Source of the DNA: Streptomyces flavidovirens DSM 40150
GTDB taxonomy: Bacteria > Actinomycetota > Actinomycetes > Streptomycetales > Streptomycetaceae
Direction: 5' to 3'
Length of the DNA stretch: 64,000 nucleotides
Assembly (NCBI RefSeq): GCF_000429085.1
Contig: NZ_AUBE01000028.1
Coordinates: forward strand, 1-64,000
Shown here: positions 1 through 8,061 of the stretch, piece by piece
Layout of the letters: every line of letters begins with the position of its first letter
Numbering within the stretch: position 1 is the first letter of the stretch
Position numbers and translations under genes: made by a program
The notes under the pieces: generated by a model
What the model was told of the DNA's origin: nothing
Seen by the model: only the letters and a program-made list of their open reading frames with translations
The model's database searches: none

Positions 1-432
1 ATCGGCGACACCATCCGGGTCTCGCTGTCCGCGCCGCCGGTCGAGGAGGTCAAGGTCGGCCTCCAGATCCTGGAGGCGCTCAACCTCAAGCAGCGGCGTC
101 TGGAGATCGTGTCCTGCCCGTCCTGCGGGCGTGCGCAGGTCGACGTCTACAAGCTCGCCGACCAGGTGGCCGCCGGTCTCGACGGCCTGGAGGTGCCGCT
201 GCGCGTCGCCGTCATGGGGTGTGTCGTCAACGGTCCGGGTGAGGCGCGCGAGGCGGACCTCGGTGTCGCGTCCGGCAACGGCAAGGGGCAGATCTTCGTC
301 AAGGGCGAGGTCATCAAGACCGTGCCCGAGTCGAAGATCGTCGAGACGCTCATCGAAGAGGCGATGAAAATCGCCGAGCAGATGGAGAAGGACGGCGTCA
401 TGTCCGGCGAGCCGGCGGTCTCCGTCGGCTGA
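1..432 (+). CDS. ispG: IspG (GcpE), 4-hydroxy-3-methylbut-2-enyl diphosphate synthase, C-terminal part
   Basis: The reading frame is open from base 1, so the gene starts before the window; about 143 C-terminal residues are present. IspG reduces methylerythritol cyclodiphosphate to HMBPP in the MEP isoprenoid pathway, in the cytoplasm, using a 4Fe-4S cluster. The visible part carries the cluster-binding motif CPSCGR and the conserved VMGCVVNGPGE stretch, which supplies the remaining iron-sulfur cysteine; both are hallmarks of the family. The C-terminal helix (EEAMKIAEQME) is typical. A strong hairpin follows 20 bases after the stop, so this is the last gene of its transcript. Identification is secure; only the N-terminal TIM-barrel is unseen. 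Confidence 0.97.
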   Translation: MGDTIRVSLSAPPVEEVKVGLQILEALNLKQRRLEIVSCPSCGRAQVDVYKLADQVAAGLDGLEVPLRVAVMGCVVNGPGEAREADLGVASGNGKGQIFVKGEVIKTVPESKIVETLIEEAMKIAEQMEKDGVMSGEPAVSVG

Positions 433-452
433 CGCGCCCGCACACCGACGAC

Positions 453-484
453 ACGGAGCCCCGCCCTCACCGGCGGGGCTCCGT
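453..484. terminator. Rho-independent-like hairpin after ispG
   Basis: A perfect 13-bp stem (ACGGAGCCCCGCC pairing with its complement) closes a 6-base loop 20 bases after the ispG stop. There is no long U-run, as is usual for Streptomyces terminators. Confidence 0.8.
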
Positions 485-557
485 TCCGTATGCGACGCCC
501 CGCGGACACGCCCGGTAGAGTGCGGAGATCAGAAGACCGTACGGTGAGGCCCCTCAC

Positions 558-1403
558 GTGTTGACTCAGACCACTACCCGGGTCCTCGACCCCGGCGAAC
601 TCGGCGCCGCGCTCGCCATCCTCGAAAGCGAGCCCGTCGCCAACGCCTTCGTGACCTCGCGCGTCCAGGCCGCCGGTCTCGACCCGTGGCGCCTCGGCGG
701 CGAGATGTGGGGCTGGTACGCCGACGGCCGCCTCCGCTCGCTCTGCTACTCCGGCGCCAACCTGGTCCCGATCTGCGCCACCCCCGAAGCGGTACGCGGC
801 TTCGCCGACCGCGCCCGCAGGGCCGGCCGCCGCTGCTCGTCGATCGTCGGCCCCGCCGAGAGCACCAGGCAGCTGTGGCGGCTGCTCGAACCCAGCTGGG
901 GCCCCGCCCGCGAAGTACGCCCGCACCAGCCGCTCATGGTCACCGAACAGCCCTCGCCCGACGTCCGGCCCGACCCCCGCGTCCGGCGCATCCACAAGGC
1001 CGAGATGGACGTGATCATGCCCGCGTGCGTGGCGATGTTCACCGAGGAGGTCGGCGTCTCGCCGCTCGCGGGCGACGGCGGGCTGCTCTACCAGGCGCGG
1101 GTCGCCGAACTCGTCGCGGCGGGCCGGTCGTTCGCCCGCATCGAGGACGGCAAAGTCGTCTTCAAGGCCGAGATCGGCGCCGCGACCTCGCGGGCCTGCC
1201 AGATCCAGGGCGTCTGGGTGGCCCCCGAATTCCGCGGCCAGGGACTGTCCGAGACCGGCATGGCGGCCGTTCTGCGCTACGCGCTGGCCGATGTCGCGCC
1301 CGTCGTCAGCCTGTACGTGAACGACTTCAACACGGCGGCGCGTGCCTCGTACCGCCGGGTCGGCTTCCGCGAGGTCGGCGCGTTCATGAGCGTGTTGTTC
1401 TGA
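558..1403 (+). CDS. GNAT-family N-acetyltransferase with N-terminal DUF4081 domain
   Basis: A 281-residue protein. The C-terminal half (about residues 130-281) is a GNAT fold: the acetyl-CoA loop is seen as GVWVAPEFRGQGLSETG (the R/Q-x-x-G-x-G/A motif), followed by the LYVNDFNTAARASYRRVGF stretch that closes the fold in this superfamily. The N-terminal half matches the DUF4081 domain commonly fused to GNATs in actinobacteria. The substrate is unknown. The start is GTG at 558, immediately followed by TTG, which is a possible alternative. The gene lies 26 bases before a second GNAT gene, in the usual Streptomyces order between ispG and proS, which suggests co-transcription. Confidence 0.85.
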   Translation: MLTQTTTRVLDPGELGAALAILESEPVANAFVTSRVQAAGLDPWRLGGEMWGWYADGRLRSLCYSGANLVPICATPEAVRGFADRARRAGRRCSSIVGPAESTRQLWRLLEPSWGPAREVRPHQPLMVTEQPSPDVRPDPRVRRIHKAEMDVIMPACVAMFTEEVGVSPLAGDGGLLYQARVAELVAAGRSFARIEDGKVVFKAEIGAATSRACQIQGVWVAPEFRGQGLSETGMAAVLRYALADVAPVVSLYVNDFNTAARASYRRVGFREVGAFMSVLF

Positions 1404-1429
1404 CATCGCCTGGAAGTAGGGTGCGCAGC

Positions 1430-2002
1430 ATGGCACCTCTTTCCGGGGGCGTACCCCAGACCCCCGCCGTAGTGGTCGCGCCGGTCGATCTCGCCGCGCG
1501 CGTGGACGAGGCGCTCGCCGTACAGGCCCTCGCCTTCGGGCTCACCGACGAGGAGATCGGCGTACGCCGGCACATCGTGCTGCGGCACCTGCTCAGCCCC
1601 GGCGCGCGGGCGCTCGGCGCCACGACGCCCGACGGACGGCTCGTCGGCTTCGTCTACGGGATGCCCAACGACCGTACGCACTGGTGGTCCACCGTCGTCG
1701 AGCCGTATCTGCGCCGCACCGGCAACGACGACTGGCTCGACGACTCCTTCGTCATCACCGAACTGCACGTCGCCCCCACCCACCAGGCACGCGGCATCGG
1801 CCGCGAGCTGATCACCACCATCACGGACACCGCCGCGCAGCCCCGCTCGATCCTCTCCGCCATCGACATCGAGAGCCCGGCCCGCGGCCTCTACCGGGCG
1901 CTGGGTTACGTCGACCTGGCGCGCCAGGTCCACTTCCCGAGCGCCCCCAGGCCGTACGCCGTGATGGGCGCTCCACTCCCGCTGCGCCGTCACGGCGCGT
2001 AA
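1430..2002 (+). CDS. GNAT-family N-acetyltransferase
   Basis: A protein of about 190 residues. The GNAT core is visible: ITELHVAPTHQARGIGRELI contains the acetyl-CoA pyrophosphate loop (Q-A-R-G-I-G), and SPARGLYRALGYVDL is the C-terminal strand-helix seen in the superfamily. The substrate cannot be inferred. I chose ATG at 1430; an in-frame GTG at 1421 is equally possible because GGAAG at 1412-1416 lies close to it. It follows the preceding acetyltransferase directly and precedes proS by 70 bases; no terminator is evident between them. Confidence 0.8.
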   Translation: MAPLSGGVPQTPAVVVAPVDLAARVDEALAVQALAFGLTDEEIGVRRHIVLRHLLSPGARALGATTPDGRLVGFVYGMPNDRTHWWSTVVEPYLRRTGNDDWLDDSFVITELHVAPTHQARGIGRELITTITDTAAQPRSILSAIDIESPARGLYRALGYVDLARQVHFPSAPRPYAVMGAPLPLRRHGA

Positions 2003-2072
2003 CGGATTTCCCGGTGCCTGTGCTGCCCGGCTAACCTCCTAGCCATCACACTTTTCTTCGCAGGAGTTCACC

Positions 2073-3779
2073 ATGGCCCAGGTCCAGCGCATGTCCCGTC
2101 TGATGGTCAAGACACTGCGTGACGACCCGGCGGACGCCGAGACGCTCAGCCACAAGCTGCTGGTGCGCGCAGGCTACGTCCGCCGGAACGCGGCGGGGAT
2201 CTGGACCTGGCTCCCGCTGGGCAAGAAGGTCCTCGACAACATCTCGCGCGTCGTGCGCGAGGAGATGGACGAGATCGGCGCCCAGGAGGTGCTGCTGCCC
2301 GCCCTCCTGCCCAAGGAGGCGTACGAGGCGAGCGGCCGCTGGGAGGAGTACGGCGACCTGCTGTTCCGCCTCAAGGACCGCAAGGGCGCCGACTACCTGC
2401 TCGGCCCGACGCACGAAGAGATCTTCACGCAGACCGTCAAGGACCAGTGCACGTCCTACAAGGACCTGCCGGTGATGCTCTACCAGATCCAGACGAAGTA
2501 CCGCGACGAGGCGCGTCCGCGCTCCGGCGTGCTGCGCGGCCGTGAGTTCCAGATGAAGGACTCCTACTCCTTCGACACGACGGACGAGGGCCTCGCCGAG
2601 TCGTACGCGCTGCACCGCGCCGCCTACCAGAAGATCTTCGCGCGCCTGGGCCTCGACTTCCGCATCGTCTCCGCCGTGTCCGGCGCGATGGGCGGCTCGG
2701 CGTCCGAGGAGTTCCTGGCCCCGGCCGCGGCGGGCGAGGACACCTTCGTGGACTGCCCGTCCTGCGACTACGCCGCCAACACGGAGGCCGTGACCTTCAG
2801 CCCCGCTGCCGTCGCCGCCGCGTACGACGACGCGGAGCACGGCCCGGTCGTGGAGCTGGACACCCCCGACACCCCGACGATCGAGACCCTCGCCGACCAC
2901 CTCGGCGTACCGGCGTCCGCGACCCTCAAGAACCTGCTGGTCAAGGTCGACGGCGAGATCGTCGCCGTGGGCATCCCCGGCGACCGCGAGGTCGACCTCG
3001 GCAAGCTCGGCGAGCACCTGGCGCCCGCCGTGGTCGAGCTCGTCACGGCCGAGGACTTCGTGGGCCGTCCGGATCTCGTACGCGGCTACGTCGGCCCGCA
3101 GGGCCTGGAGAAGGTCCGCTACATCGCCGACCCGCGCGTCGCCGCCGGCACCGCCTGGATCACCGGCGCCAACAAGCCCGACACCCACGCGAAGAACGTC
3201 GTCGCGGGCCGCGACTTCGAGGTCGACGAGTACCTCGACGTCGTGGTCGTCGAAGAGGGCGACCCCTGCCCCAAGTGCGGCGCCGGCCTCAAGCTCGACC
3301 GCGCCATCGAGATCGGCCACATCTTCCAGCTCGGCCGCAAGTACGCCGACACCTTCCAGCTCGACGTGCTCGGCCAGCAGGGCAAGCCGGTCCGCGTGAC
3401 CATGGGCTCCTACGGCATCGGCGTCTCGCGCGCCGTGGCGGCGCTCGCCGAGCAGTCCGCCGACGACAAGGGCCTGTGCTGGCCCGCCGAGATCGCCCCG
3501 GCGGACGTGCACGTCGTCGCGGCGGGCAAGGCGCTCCAGACCGAGCTGGCCGTCGAGGTCGCGGACAAGCTGGGCGCGGCCGGGCTGCGGGTGCTGGTGG
3601 ACGAGCGTCCGGGCGTCTCGCCGGGCGTGAAGTTCACGGACGCCGAGCTCATCGGCGTACCGAAGATCCTGGTGGCGGGCCGCCGCAGCGCCGAGGGCGT
3701 CGTGGAGCTGAAGGACCGCCGCACGGGCGAGCGCGAGGAACTGACCGTCGACGAGGCGATCGCCCGCCTGACGGCCTGA
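2073..3779 (+). CDS. proS: Prolyl-tRNA synthetase
   Basis: A 568-residue class II aminoacyl-tRNA synthetase that charges tRNA-Pro with proline. The N-terminal catalytic core shows class II motif 1 around WTWLPLGKKVLDNISRVVREEMD, motif 2 in YRDEARPRSGVLRGREFQMKDSYSFD, and motif 3 near GSYGIGVSRAVAAL. An editing/YbaK-like insertion (about residues 235-385) separates motifs 2 and 3, followed by the anticodon-binding domain (about 470-568). The length is right for the bacterial-type enzyme with insertion. ATG at 2073 is preceded by AGGAG at good spacing. The stop is followed by a G/C-rich repeat element and a convergent gene. Confidence 0.97.
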   Translation: MAQVQRMSRLMVKTLRDDPADAETLSHKLLVRAGYVRRNAAGIWTWLPLGKKVLDNISRVVREEMDEIGAQEVLLPALLPKEAYEASGRWEEYGDLLFRLKDRKGADYLLGPTHEEIFTQTVKDQCTSYKDLPVMLYQIQTKYRDEARPRSGVLRGREFQMKDSYSFDTTDEGLAESYALHRAAYQKIFARLGLDFRIVSAVSGAMGGSASEEFLAPAAAGEDTFVDCPSCDYAANTEAVTFSPAAVAAAYDDAEHGPVVELDTPDTPTIETLADHLGVPASATLKNLLVKVDGEIVAVGIPGDREVDLGKLGEHLAPAVVELVTAEDFVGRPDLVRGYVGPQGLEKVRYIADPRVAAGTAWITGANKPDTHAKNVVAGRDFEVDEYLDVVVVEEGDPCPKCGAGLKLDRAIEIGHIFQLGRKYADTFQLDVLGQQGKPVRVTMGSYGIGVSRAVAALAEQSADDKGLCWPAEIAPADVHVVAAGKALQTELAVEVADKLGAAGLRVLVDERPGVSPGVKFTDAELIGVPKILVAGRRSAEGVVELKDRRTGEREELTVDEAIARLTA

Positions 3780-3850
3780 GCCCCGGCCGGGGGCCGGGCA
3801 GGGGCGAGTGTTGCGGCCCTGGCCGCAAAACTCGGTCCTGCCCGGCACCT

Positions 3851-3965
3851 CCAGCCCCTCCGGCGTTTGAGGAGCGGGGTCTGGGGCGGAGCCCCTCACG
3901 CGGCGGAGCCGCAAAGTGTCACAGCGGGAAGGGGCGGGGTGGGGAAAAGGCCCCGCGCAGCGGCT
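3851..3965 (+). repeat. Intergenic G/C-rich repeat element, copy A
   Basis: This stretch carries CTCCGGCGTTTGAGGA, then GGGGTCTGGGGCGGAGCCCC (itself a hairpin), GCGGCGGAGCCGC and AAGGGGCGGGGTGGGGAAAA. Nearly the same string recurs three times at 19557-19850, once in reverse orientation. It sits between the convergent 3' ends of proS and the next gene, where it may act as a bidirectional terminator. Confidence 0.85.
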
Positions 3966-3974
3966 CCGGGCCAG

Positions 3975-4937
3975 CTACAGCCAGCCGGCGAACTCCAGCA
4001 GGAGCTCCGCGTCCTGGTGGCGGCCGGCCGCCGTCGCCCGTACGCCCGACTCCACCGCACGGAACAGCGTCCAGCCGTGCAGCCTGCCCCGGTCGACGTC
4101 CAGCGAGTCGGCGAGCCTGTTCACCCGGCGGCGGGTGGCGGACGGGCCCCCGGCGGAGGCGACCAAGTCCTCGACCCGGTCGCGGACCAGCCGGGCAAGG
4201 TCGTACGCCCGCTCGCCGACCAGCGGATCGGGCCCGACGGCCAGCCACGGCGCCCGGTCGCCGGCGAGCACCTTGCCCTGCCTGAAGTTGCCGTGCAGGA
4301 GCAGGAGTTCGTCCGCGGATGCCGTCAGCTCGTCGCGCGCCGCGAGGGCGGCCTCGATCAGCGGGGCCAGGGCGGGGTCGGCCGAGCGCATCGCCGCGGT
4401 CTGGCGGGCCGTGCGCTCGGCGACCGTCTCGAAGTCGTGGTCCGGGGGCGGCTCGATCCAGAGCCGGCGTACGATTCCGGCCGCCTCCAGGAGGGCCTTG
4501 GCCTCCGGCAGGGAACGCAGCGAGACCTCGGAGTGCAGGCGCTCCAGCAGGAGTTCACCCGCGCCGGCGGTCCCGTCGGCGCCGGCATCGGTGTCGAGCA
4601 GCTCGACCGCTCCCCAGCCGTTCCAGTGCGCCAGCGCCGCGCGCTCCAGGGCGGGCCCGGCCGCCTCCGGTGCGATCTTGAGCGCGGCGGGGGTGCCGTC
4701 CTGCTGCCGTACGAGGACGACCAGGCTGCTCCTGCCGCCGGGGTTCTGCACCCGCTCGACCGTCAGCTTCCGCCGGGACACCGCCTCTTCGGCCAGTTCC
4801 GGCACCTGCCCGAGCCAGTCCGCGGCCACGTCCGGGTACGCCTCGCCGAGCGCTCGTACGAGACGCTGCGGCGGTTCGAAAAGCATGCGTGTGGTGTCCC
4901 CTTCAAAGGCCGGTTCGGAGTCCGGGTCGAAGCTCAC
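3975..4937 (-). CDS. APH/hydroxyurea-phosphotransferase-like protein, probably a pseudokinase
   Basis: A 320-residue protein resembling the APH(6)/hydroxyurea phosphotransferase family. The kinase scaffold is recognisable: a possible ATP-lysine at ALK87IAP, the Brenner loop at HGNFRQGKVL (215-224), and LAVGPDPLVGERAYDLA (232-248), which aligns with the family's IDPKxxVGDxAYDLA. The expected catalytic Asp after HG is Asn (N217), and the metal-binding Asp of the IDP motif is Gly (G235). So both key acids appear lost and the protein is probably inactive as a kinase, or has a changed role. The start is GTG at 4937, overlapping the upstream stop as GTGA, so it is translationally coupled to the ferritin-like gene. 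Confidence 0.7.
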   Translation of the reverse strand: MSFDPDSEPAFEGDTTRMLFEPPQRLVRALGEAYPDVAADWLGQVPELAEEAVSRRKLTVERVQNPGGRSSLVVLVRQQDGTPAALKIAPEAAGPALERAALAHWNGWGAVELLDTDAGADGTAGAGELLLERLHSEVSLRSLPEAKALLEAAGIVRRLWIEPPPDHDFETVAERTARQTAAMRSADPALAPLIEAALAARDELTASADELLLLHGNFRQGKVLAGDRAPWLAVGPDPLVGERAYDLARLVRDRVEDLVASAGGPSATRRRVNRLADSLDVDRGRLHGWTLFRAVESGVRATAAGRHQDAELLLEFAGWL

Positions 4938-5395
4938 TGCTCGCGGCTCACCGCCGGGGTGGTCAGCTCCGCAAGCCCAGGAAAGGCTACGCCGCGTCCC
5001 CGCCAGCGCACGGCCCGCACCGCTGCCTCCCGCAGCGCCCCCGCCGCCTCGCGCCGCAAGGGGCCCGCGGCGGCGCGTACGACGTCGGAGTAGACCCCGG
5101 CCACCCGGTCCTCCAGCTCGGCGGCGAGCCGTACGGCCGCCGCCTCGTCCGGCACCGGGAACGGCAGGGCGTACGCGGCGGCCGAGGCCACCGGGGTGGC
5201 GCCCAGGTCGCGCACGGTCCGCTCCAGCGCGTCGCGCCGCGAACGGTGGGCGTCGTACGCCTCCCGTGCCTCGTTCCTGCGCTCTTCGGCCACCCGGCCG
5301 CCGACGACTCCGTACCCGTACACGGCGGCGTGTTCCGCGGCCAGGGCGGCCTGCACGGCCTCCACCGCCTGCACGGCGGTCGGCGTCCCGCTCAC
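4934..5395 (-). CDS. Ferritin-like DUF4439 protein
   Basis: A 153-residue helical protein beginning at GTG 5395. The pattern LAAEHAAVYGYGVVGG with a later helix DAHRSRRDALE and AAELEDRVAGVYSDV fits a four-helix ferritin-like bundle of the DUF4439 family, found next to core genes in many Streptomyces. Candidate metal ligands are the E-H of AAEH and the later H and E residues, but metal binding is not shown. GTGA overlaps occur at both ends (5392-5395 and 4934-4937), making a tightly coupled three-gene operon with the lipoprotein and the APH-like protein. Function is unknown. Confidence 0.7.
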   Translation of the reverse strand: MSGTPTAVQAVEAVQAALAAEHAAVYGYGVVGGRVAEERRNEAREAYDAHRSRRDALERTVRDLGATPVASAAAYALPFPVPDEAAAVRLAAELEDRVAGVYSDVVRAAAGPLRREAAGALREAAVRAVRWRGRGVAFPGLAELTTPAVSREQ

Positions 5396-5901
5396 CCGTC
5401 GCTCCCTTCGGTCAACAGACCGGTCAGCAGATATACGTGGGCGGCGCCGGCCGCGGCGACGGACGCCAGCAGCCGGGCCAGCTCCGGCGGCGCTTCGAGG
5501 AGAGCCGCGGTGTACGCGTCGGTGCCGCGCTGCTCCTCGGCCGCGAGCTTCTTCAGGGCGGCCCCGCGCTCCGCGGCGACGGCCGGGGGCGCGGGGGCGC
5601 GGCCCGCCGGGCCTTCGCCCCGCAGGGCGTCCGCCTGCCTGGCCACCGCTTCGCGCAGCGGCTCCAGCCGCCCGGCGATGGAGGGATGGGCGGCGACAAC
5701 GGCGTCGTAGTGCGCCAGCAGCGTCTGCCTGGCCCGCGCGGAACGCTTGCGCAGCCCGGCCTCGGCCCGTACCGCGGCGGCTGTGGAGCCGTCCCGGCCA
5801 GGCGGAGCCGAGTCCTGCGTGCACCCGCCGGTCAGCAGCGCGACGGCCGCGGCCCCGGTCGCCGCGAGCGCACCCCTGCGTGTGGTTTCCGTGCGCCGCA
5901 C
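5392..5901 (-). CDS. Putative lipoprotein, ferritin-like helical domain
   Basis: A 169-residue protein starting at GTG 5901 with GAGGGAG at ribosome-binding distance. The N-terminus has a twin-arginine-containing charged start (ETTRRGALAATG), a hydrophobic core and a lipobox ending LLTGGC, so it should be exported and lipid-anchored. The mature part is Ala/Arg/Glu-rich and helical (AHYDAVVAAHPSIAGRLEPLREAVARQ, with internal H and E), similar in character to the DUF4439 protein encoded next. It is the first gene of the three-gene minus-strand operon. A perfect 18-bp palindrome lies 20 bases upstream of its start. Confidence 0.65.
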   Translation of the reverse strand: MRRTETTRRGALAATGAAAVALLTGGCTQDSAPPGRDGSTAAAVRAEAGLRKRSARARQTLLAHYDAVVAAHPSIAGRLEPLREAVARQADALRGEGPAGRAPAPPAVAAERGAALKKLAAEEQRGTDAYTAALLEAPPELARLLASVAAAGAAHVYLLTGLLTEGSDG

Positions 5902-5920
5902 CTGTGTCTCCCTCGGGGCT

Positions 5921-5938
5921 CTGCGGTGATCACCGCAG
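5921..5938. promoter_or_regulatory. 18-bp perfect palindrome, candidate operator
   Basis: CTGCGGTGATCACCGCAG is a perfect inverted repeat located between the divergent lipoprotein gene (start 5901, minus) and rimP (start 6056, plus). The core GGTGATCACC recurs upstream of the large gene at 13311. Operator function is inferred from position and symmetry only. Confidence 0.45.
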
Positions 5939-6055
5939 GCGAGCGTACCCGCGGCTCCCCGGCAGGCGGACGGCAACACCCCCCGCGACCGGATACCCTT
6001 TGATCTGACACGCGACGATCCACACAACAGCACACGCGGCCGAGGAGTCACCCGG

Positions 6056-6553
6056 ATGAGCACCACCCAGAGCGACAGGCTGCGCGCACTCCTGGAACCA
6101 CTGGTCAGCGCGGAAGGCCTCGATCTGGAAGACATCGAGGTGTCCCGGACCGGCAGGCGCCGCCAGCTGAGGATCGTCGTCGACTCCGACGAAGGCGTGG
6201 AACTCGACGCCTGTGCCGAGCTGAGCCGCTCCATCTCCGAGAAGCTCGACGAGACGGACGCGATGGGCGAGGGCGAGTACGTCCTCGAAGTCAGCTCCCC
6301 GGGCGCCGACCGCCCGCTGTCGGAGCACCGGCACTACGTACGGGCCACCGGCCGCCTCGCCAAGCTGACGCTGAACGACGCCACCGAGCTGGTCGCACGC
6401 ATTCTGACCGTGGACGACGAGGGGCTCGACCTCGAAGTGCCGGGCGTGAAGGGCCGTAAGCCCACCGCCCGCCGGGTCGCCTTCGCGGACATCGCCAAGG
6501 CCCGGGTGGAGATCGAGTTCAGCCGCAAGGACAAGAAGGAAGAGGAGGCGTAG
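6056..6553 (+). CDS. rimP: Ribosome maturation factor RimP
   Basis: A 165-residue protein of the DUF150/RimP family, which assists 30S subunit maturation. Typical features are the N-terminal LLEPLVSAEGLDLEDIEV segment, RRQLRIVVDSDEGVELDACAELSRSIS, the YVLEVSSPGADRPL core motif, and a C-terminal SH3-like domain. The acidic/lysine tail (RKDKKEEEA) is common in actinobacteria. It begins the operon rimP-nusA-ylxR-infB; nusA starts 2 bases after the stop. GAGGAG precedes ATG 6056. Confidence 0.96.
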   Translation: MSTTQSDRLRALLEPLVSAEGLDLEDIEVSRTGRRRQLRIVVDSDEGVELDACAELSRSISEKLDETDAMGEGEYVLEVSSPGADRPLSEHRHYVRATGRLAKLTLNDATELVARILTVDDEGLDLEVPGVKGRKPTARRVAFADIAKARVEIEFSRKDKKEEEA

Positions 6554-6555
6554 CC

Positions 6556-7554
6556 ATGGATATCGACGTAAAGCTCCTGAAGGGCTTGGCGAAGGAAAAG
6601 GAGATCTCCTTCGACCTGATGGTCGAGGCGATCGAATCGGCCCTCCTCATCGCGTACCACCGCACCGAGGGAAGCTTCCGCCGCGCGCGCGTGGAGCTCA
6701 ACCGCGAGACCGGGCATGTGACGGTCTGGGCGAAGGAAGACCCGGCCGACCTCGAAGAGGGCCAGGAGCCCAAGGAGTTCGACGACACCCCGTCCGACTT
6801 CGGGCGGATCGCGGCGAGTACCGCCAAGCAGGTCATCCTCCAGCGTCTGCGCGACGCCGAGGACGACCGGACCTTCGGCGAGTACGCGGGCCACGAGGGC
6901 GATGTCGTCACGGGCGTCGTGCAGCAGGGCAGGGACCCCAAGAACGTCCTGGTCGACATCGGCAAGCTGGAAGCCATCCTTCCGGTGCAGGAGCAGGTGC
7001 CGGGCGAGGAGTACACGCACGGTCTGCGCCTGCGTTCGTACGTCGTGCGGGTGGCCAAGGGTGTGCGCGGTCCGTCCGTGACGCTGTCCCGCACCCACCC
7101 GAACCTGGTGAAGAAGCTCTTCGCCCTGGAGGTCCCGGAGATCGCCGACGGCTCGGTCGTCATCGAGGCCATCGCCCGCGAGGCCGGCCACCGCTCCAAG
7201 ATCGCCGTACGCTCGACGCGCTCCGGACTGAACCCGAAGGGCGCCTGCATCGGCCCGATGGGCGGCCGTGTGCGCAATGTCATGGCCGAGCTGCACGGCG
7301 AGAAGATCGACATCGTGGACTGGTCGGACGACCCGGCCGAGATGGTCGCCAACGCCCTGTCGCCCGCGCGCGTCAGCAAGGTCGAGGTCGTGGACATGGC
7401 GGCCCGCTCCGCCCGCGTCACCGTGCCCGACTACCAGCTCTCGCTGGCCATCGGCAAGGAAGGCCAGAACGCCCGGCTCGCCGCCCGGCTGACCGGCTGG
7501 CGCATCGACATCCGTTCCGACACCGAACAGCCCCAGTCCGCCGACCAGGGCTGA
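6556..7554 (+). CDS. nusA: Transcription elongation/termination factor NusA
   Basis: A 332-residue NusA. The N-terminal RNA-polymerase-binding domain (about 1-105) is followed by an S1 domain (about 110-185, GDVVTGVVQQGRDPKNVLVDIGKLEAILP) and two KH domains (KGACIGPMGGRVRNVMAELHGEKIDIVDW; LSLAIGKEGQNARLAARLTGWRIDI). It lacks the C-terminal acidic repeats of E. coli NusA, as is normal for actinobacteria. It acts in pausing, antitermination and termination and sits in the standard place between rimP and ylxR. Confidence 0.97.
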   Translation: MDIDVKLLKGLAKEKEISFDLMVEAIESALLIAYHRTEGSFRRARVELNRETGHVTVWAKEDPADLEEGQEPKEFDDTPSDFGRIAASTAKQVILQRLRDAEDDRTFGEYAGHEGDVVTGVVQQGRDPKNVLVDIGKLEAILPVQEQVPGEEYTHGLRLRSYVVRVAKGVRGPSVTLSRTHPNLVKKLFALEVPEIADGSVVIEAIAREAGHRSKIAVRSTRSGLNPKGACIGPMGGRVRNVMAELHGEKIDIVDWSDDPAEMVANALSPARVSKVEVVDMAARSARVTVPDYQLSLAIGKEGQNARLAARLTGWRIDIRSDTEQPQSADQG

Positions 7555-7629
7555 GGCCGGTTTTACGACAACAACCGTTCGATTTTTGCCCCCATGGGGC
7601 GAGGTCGCCGCGGGGAGGTAGACTTAATA

Positions 7630-7914
7630 GTGTCTGGCCGGACGCATGCCCGCGTATGCCCTGAGCGAACCTGTGTGGGATGCCGGGAGCGAGCGGCCAA
7701 GCGCGAACTGCTGCGCATCGTGGAGATCGAGGGTGAATGTGTCCCCGATCCTCGCGGTACGCTGCCCGGCCGGGGTGCGTACATCCACCCCGCCTCTGAG
7801 TGTCTCGCTCTGGCGGTCCGCCGCCGGGCGTTTCCCCGGGCCTTTCGGGGCCGGGCACCGCTTGGCACAACGGCGTTGAGCCGGTTTGTCGAGCAGGCAA
7901 CAGCAACACCGTAA
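7630..7914 (+). CDS. ylxR: YlxR family (DUF448) RNA-binding protein
   Basis: A 94-residue protein with the YlxR signature ERTCVGCRERAAKRELLRIV and GRGAYIHP. The family folds as a small alpha/beta RNA-binding protein; in other bacteria it is linked to RNase P and transcription control. I chose GTG 7630 because GGGGAGG at 7611-7617 is positioned for it and the conserved domain starts soon after; a longer in-frame ORF begins upstream but would overlap untranslated leader. It lies between nusA and infB as in most bacteria. Confidence 0.9.
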   Translation: MSGRTHARVCPERTCVGCRERAAKRELLRIVEIEGECVPDPRGTLPGRGAYIHPASECLALAVRRRAFPRAFRGRAPLGTTALSRFVEQATATP

Positions 7915-7980
7915 GAAGAGAACGGCACGGATAACCGTGCGGTCAGGTACCTCGCGAGTTGGAAGTAGGTCGAGATTGCG

Positions 7981-8023
7981 ATGAGCACTCGATGAGTACG
8001 CGATGAGTACGCCCATGAAGTAG
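7981..8023 (+). promoter_or_regulatory. infB leader with three overlapping mini-ORFs
   Basis: Three 11-bp near-repeats (GATGAGCACTC, then GATGAGTACGC twice) create three chained tiny reading frames: MSTR (7981-7995), MSTR (7992-8006) and MSTPMK (8003-8023). The first two each end in an ATGA overlap with the next start. They end 38 bases before the infB GTG. GGAAGTAGG upstream could load ribosomes. A role in tuning infB translation is an inference. Confidence 0.4.
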
Positions 8024-8061
8024 CGACGGTCCGGCGGTAACCCGGACCTAAAAGGAGCGAA

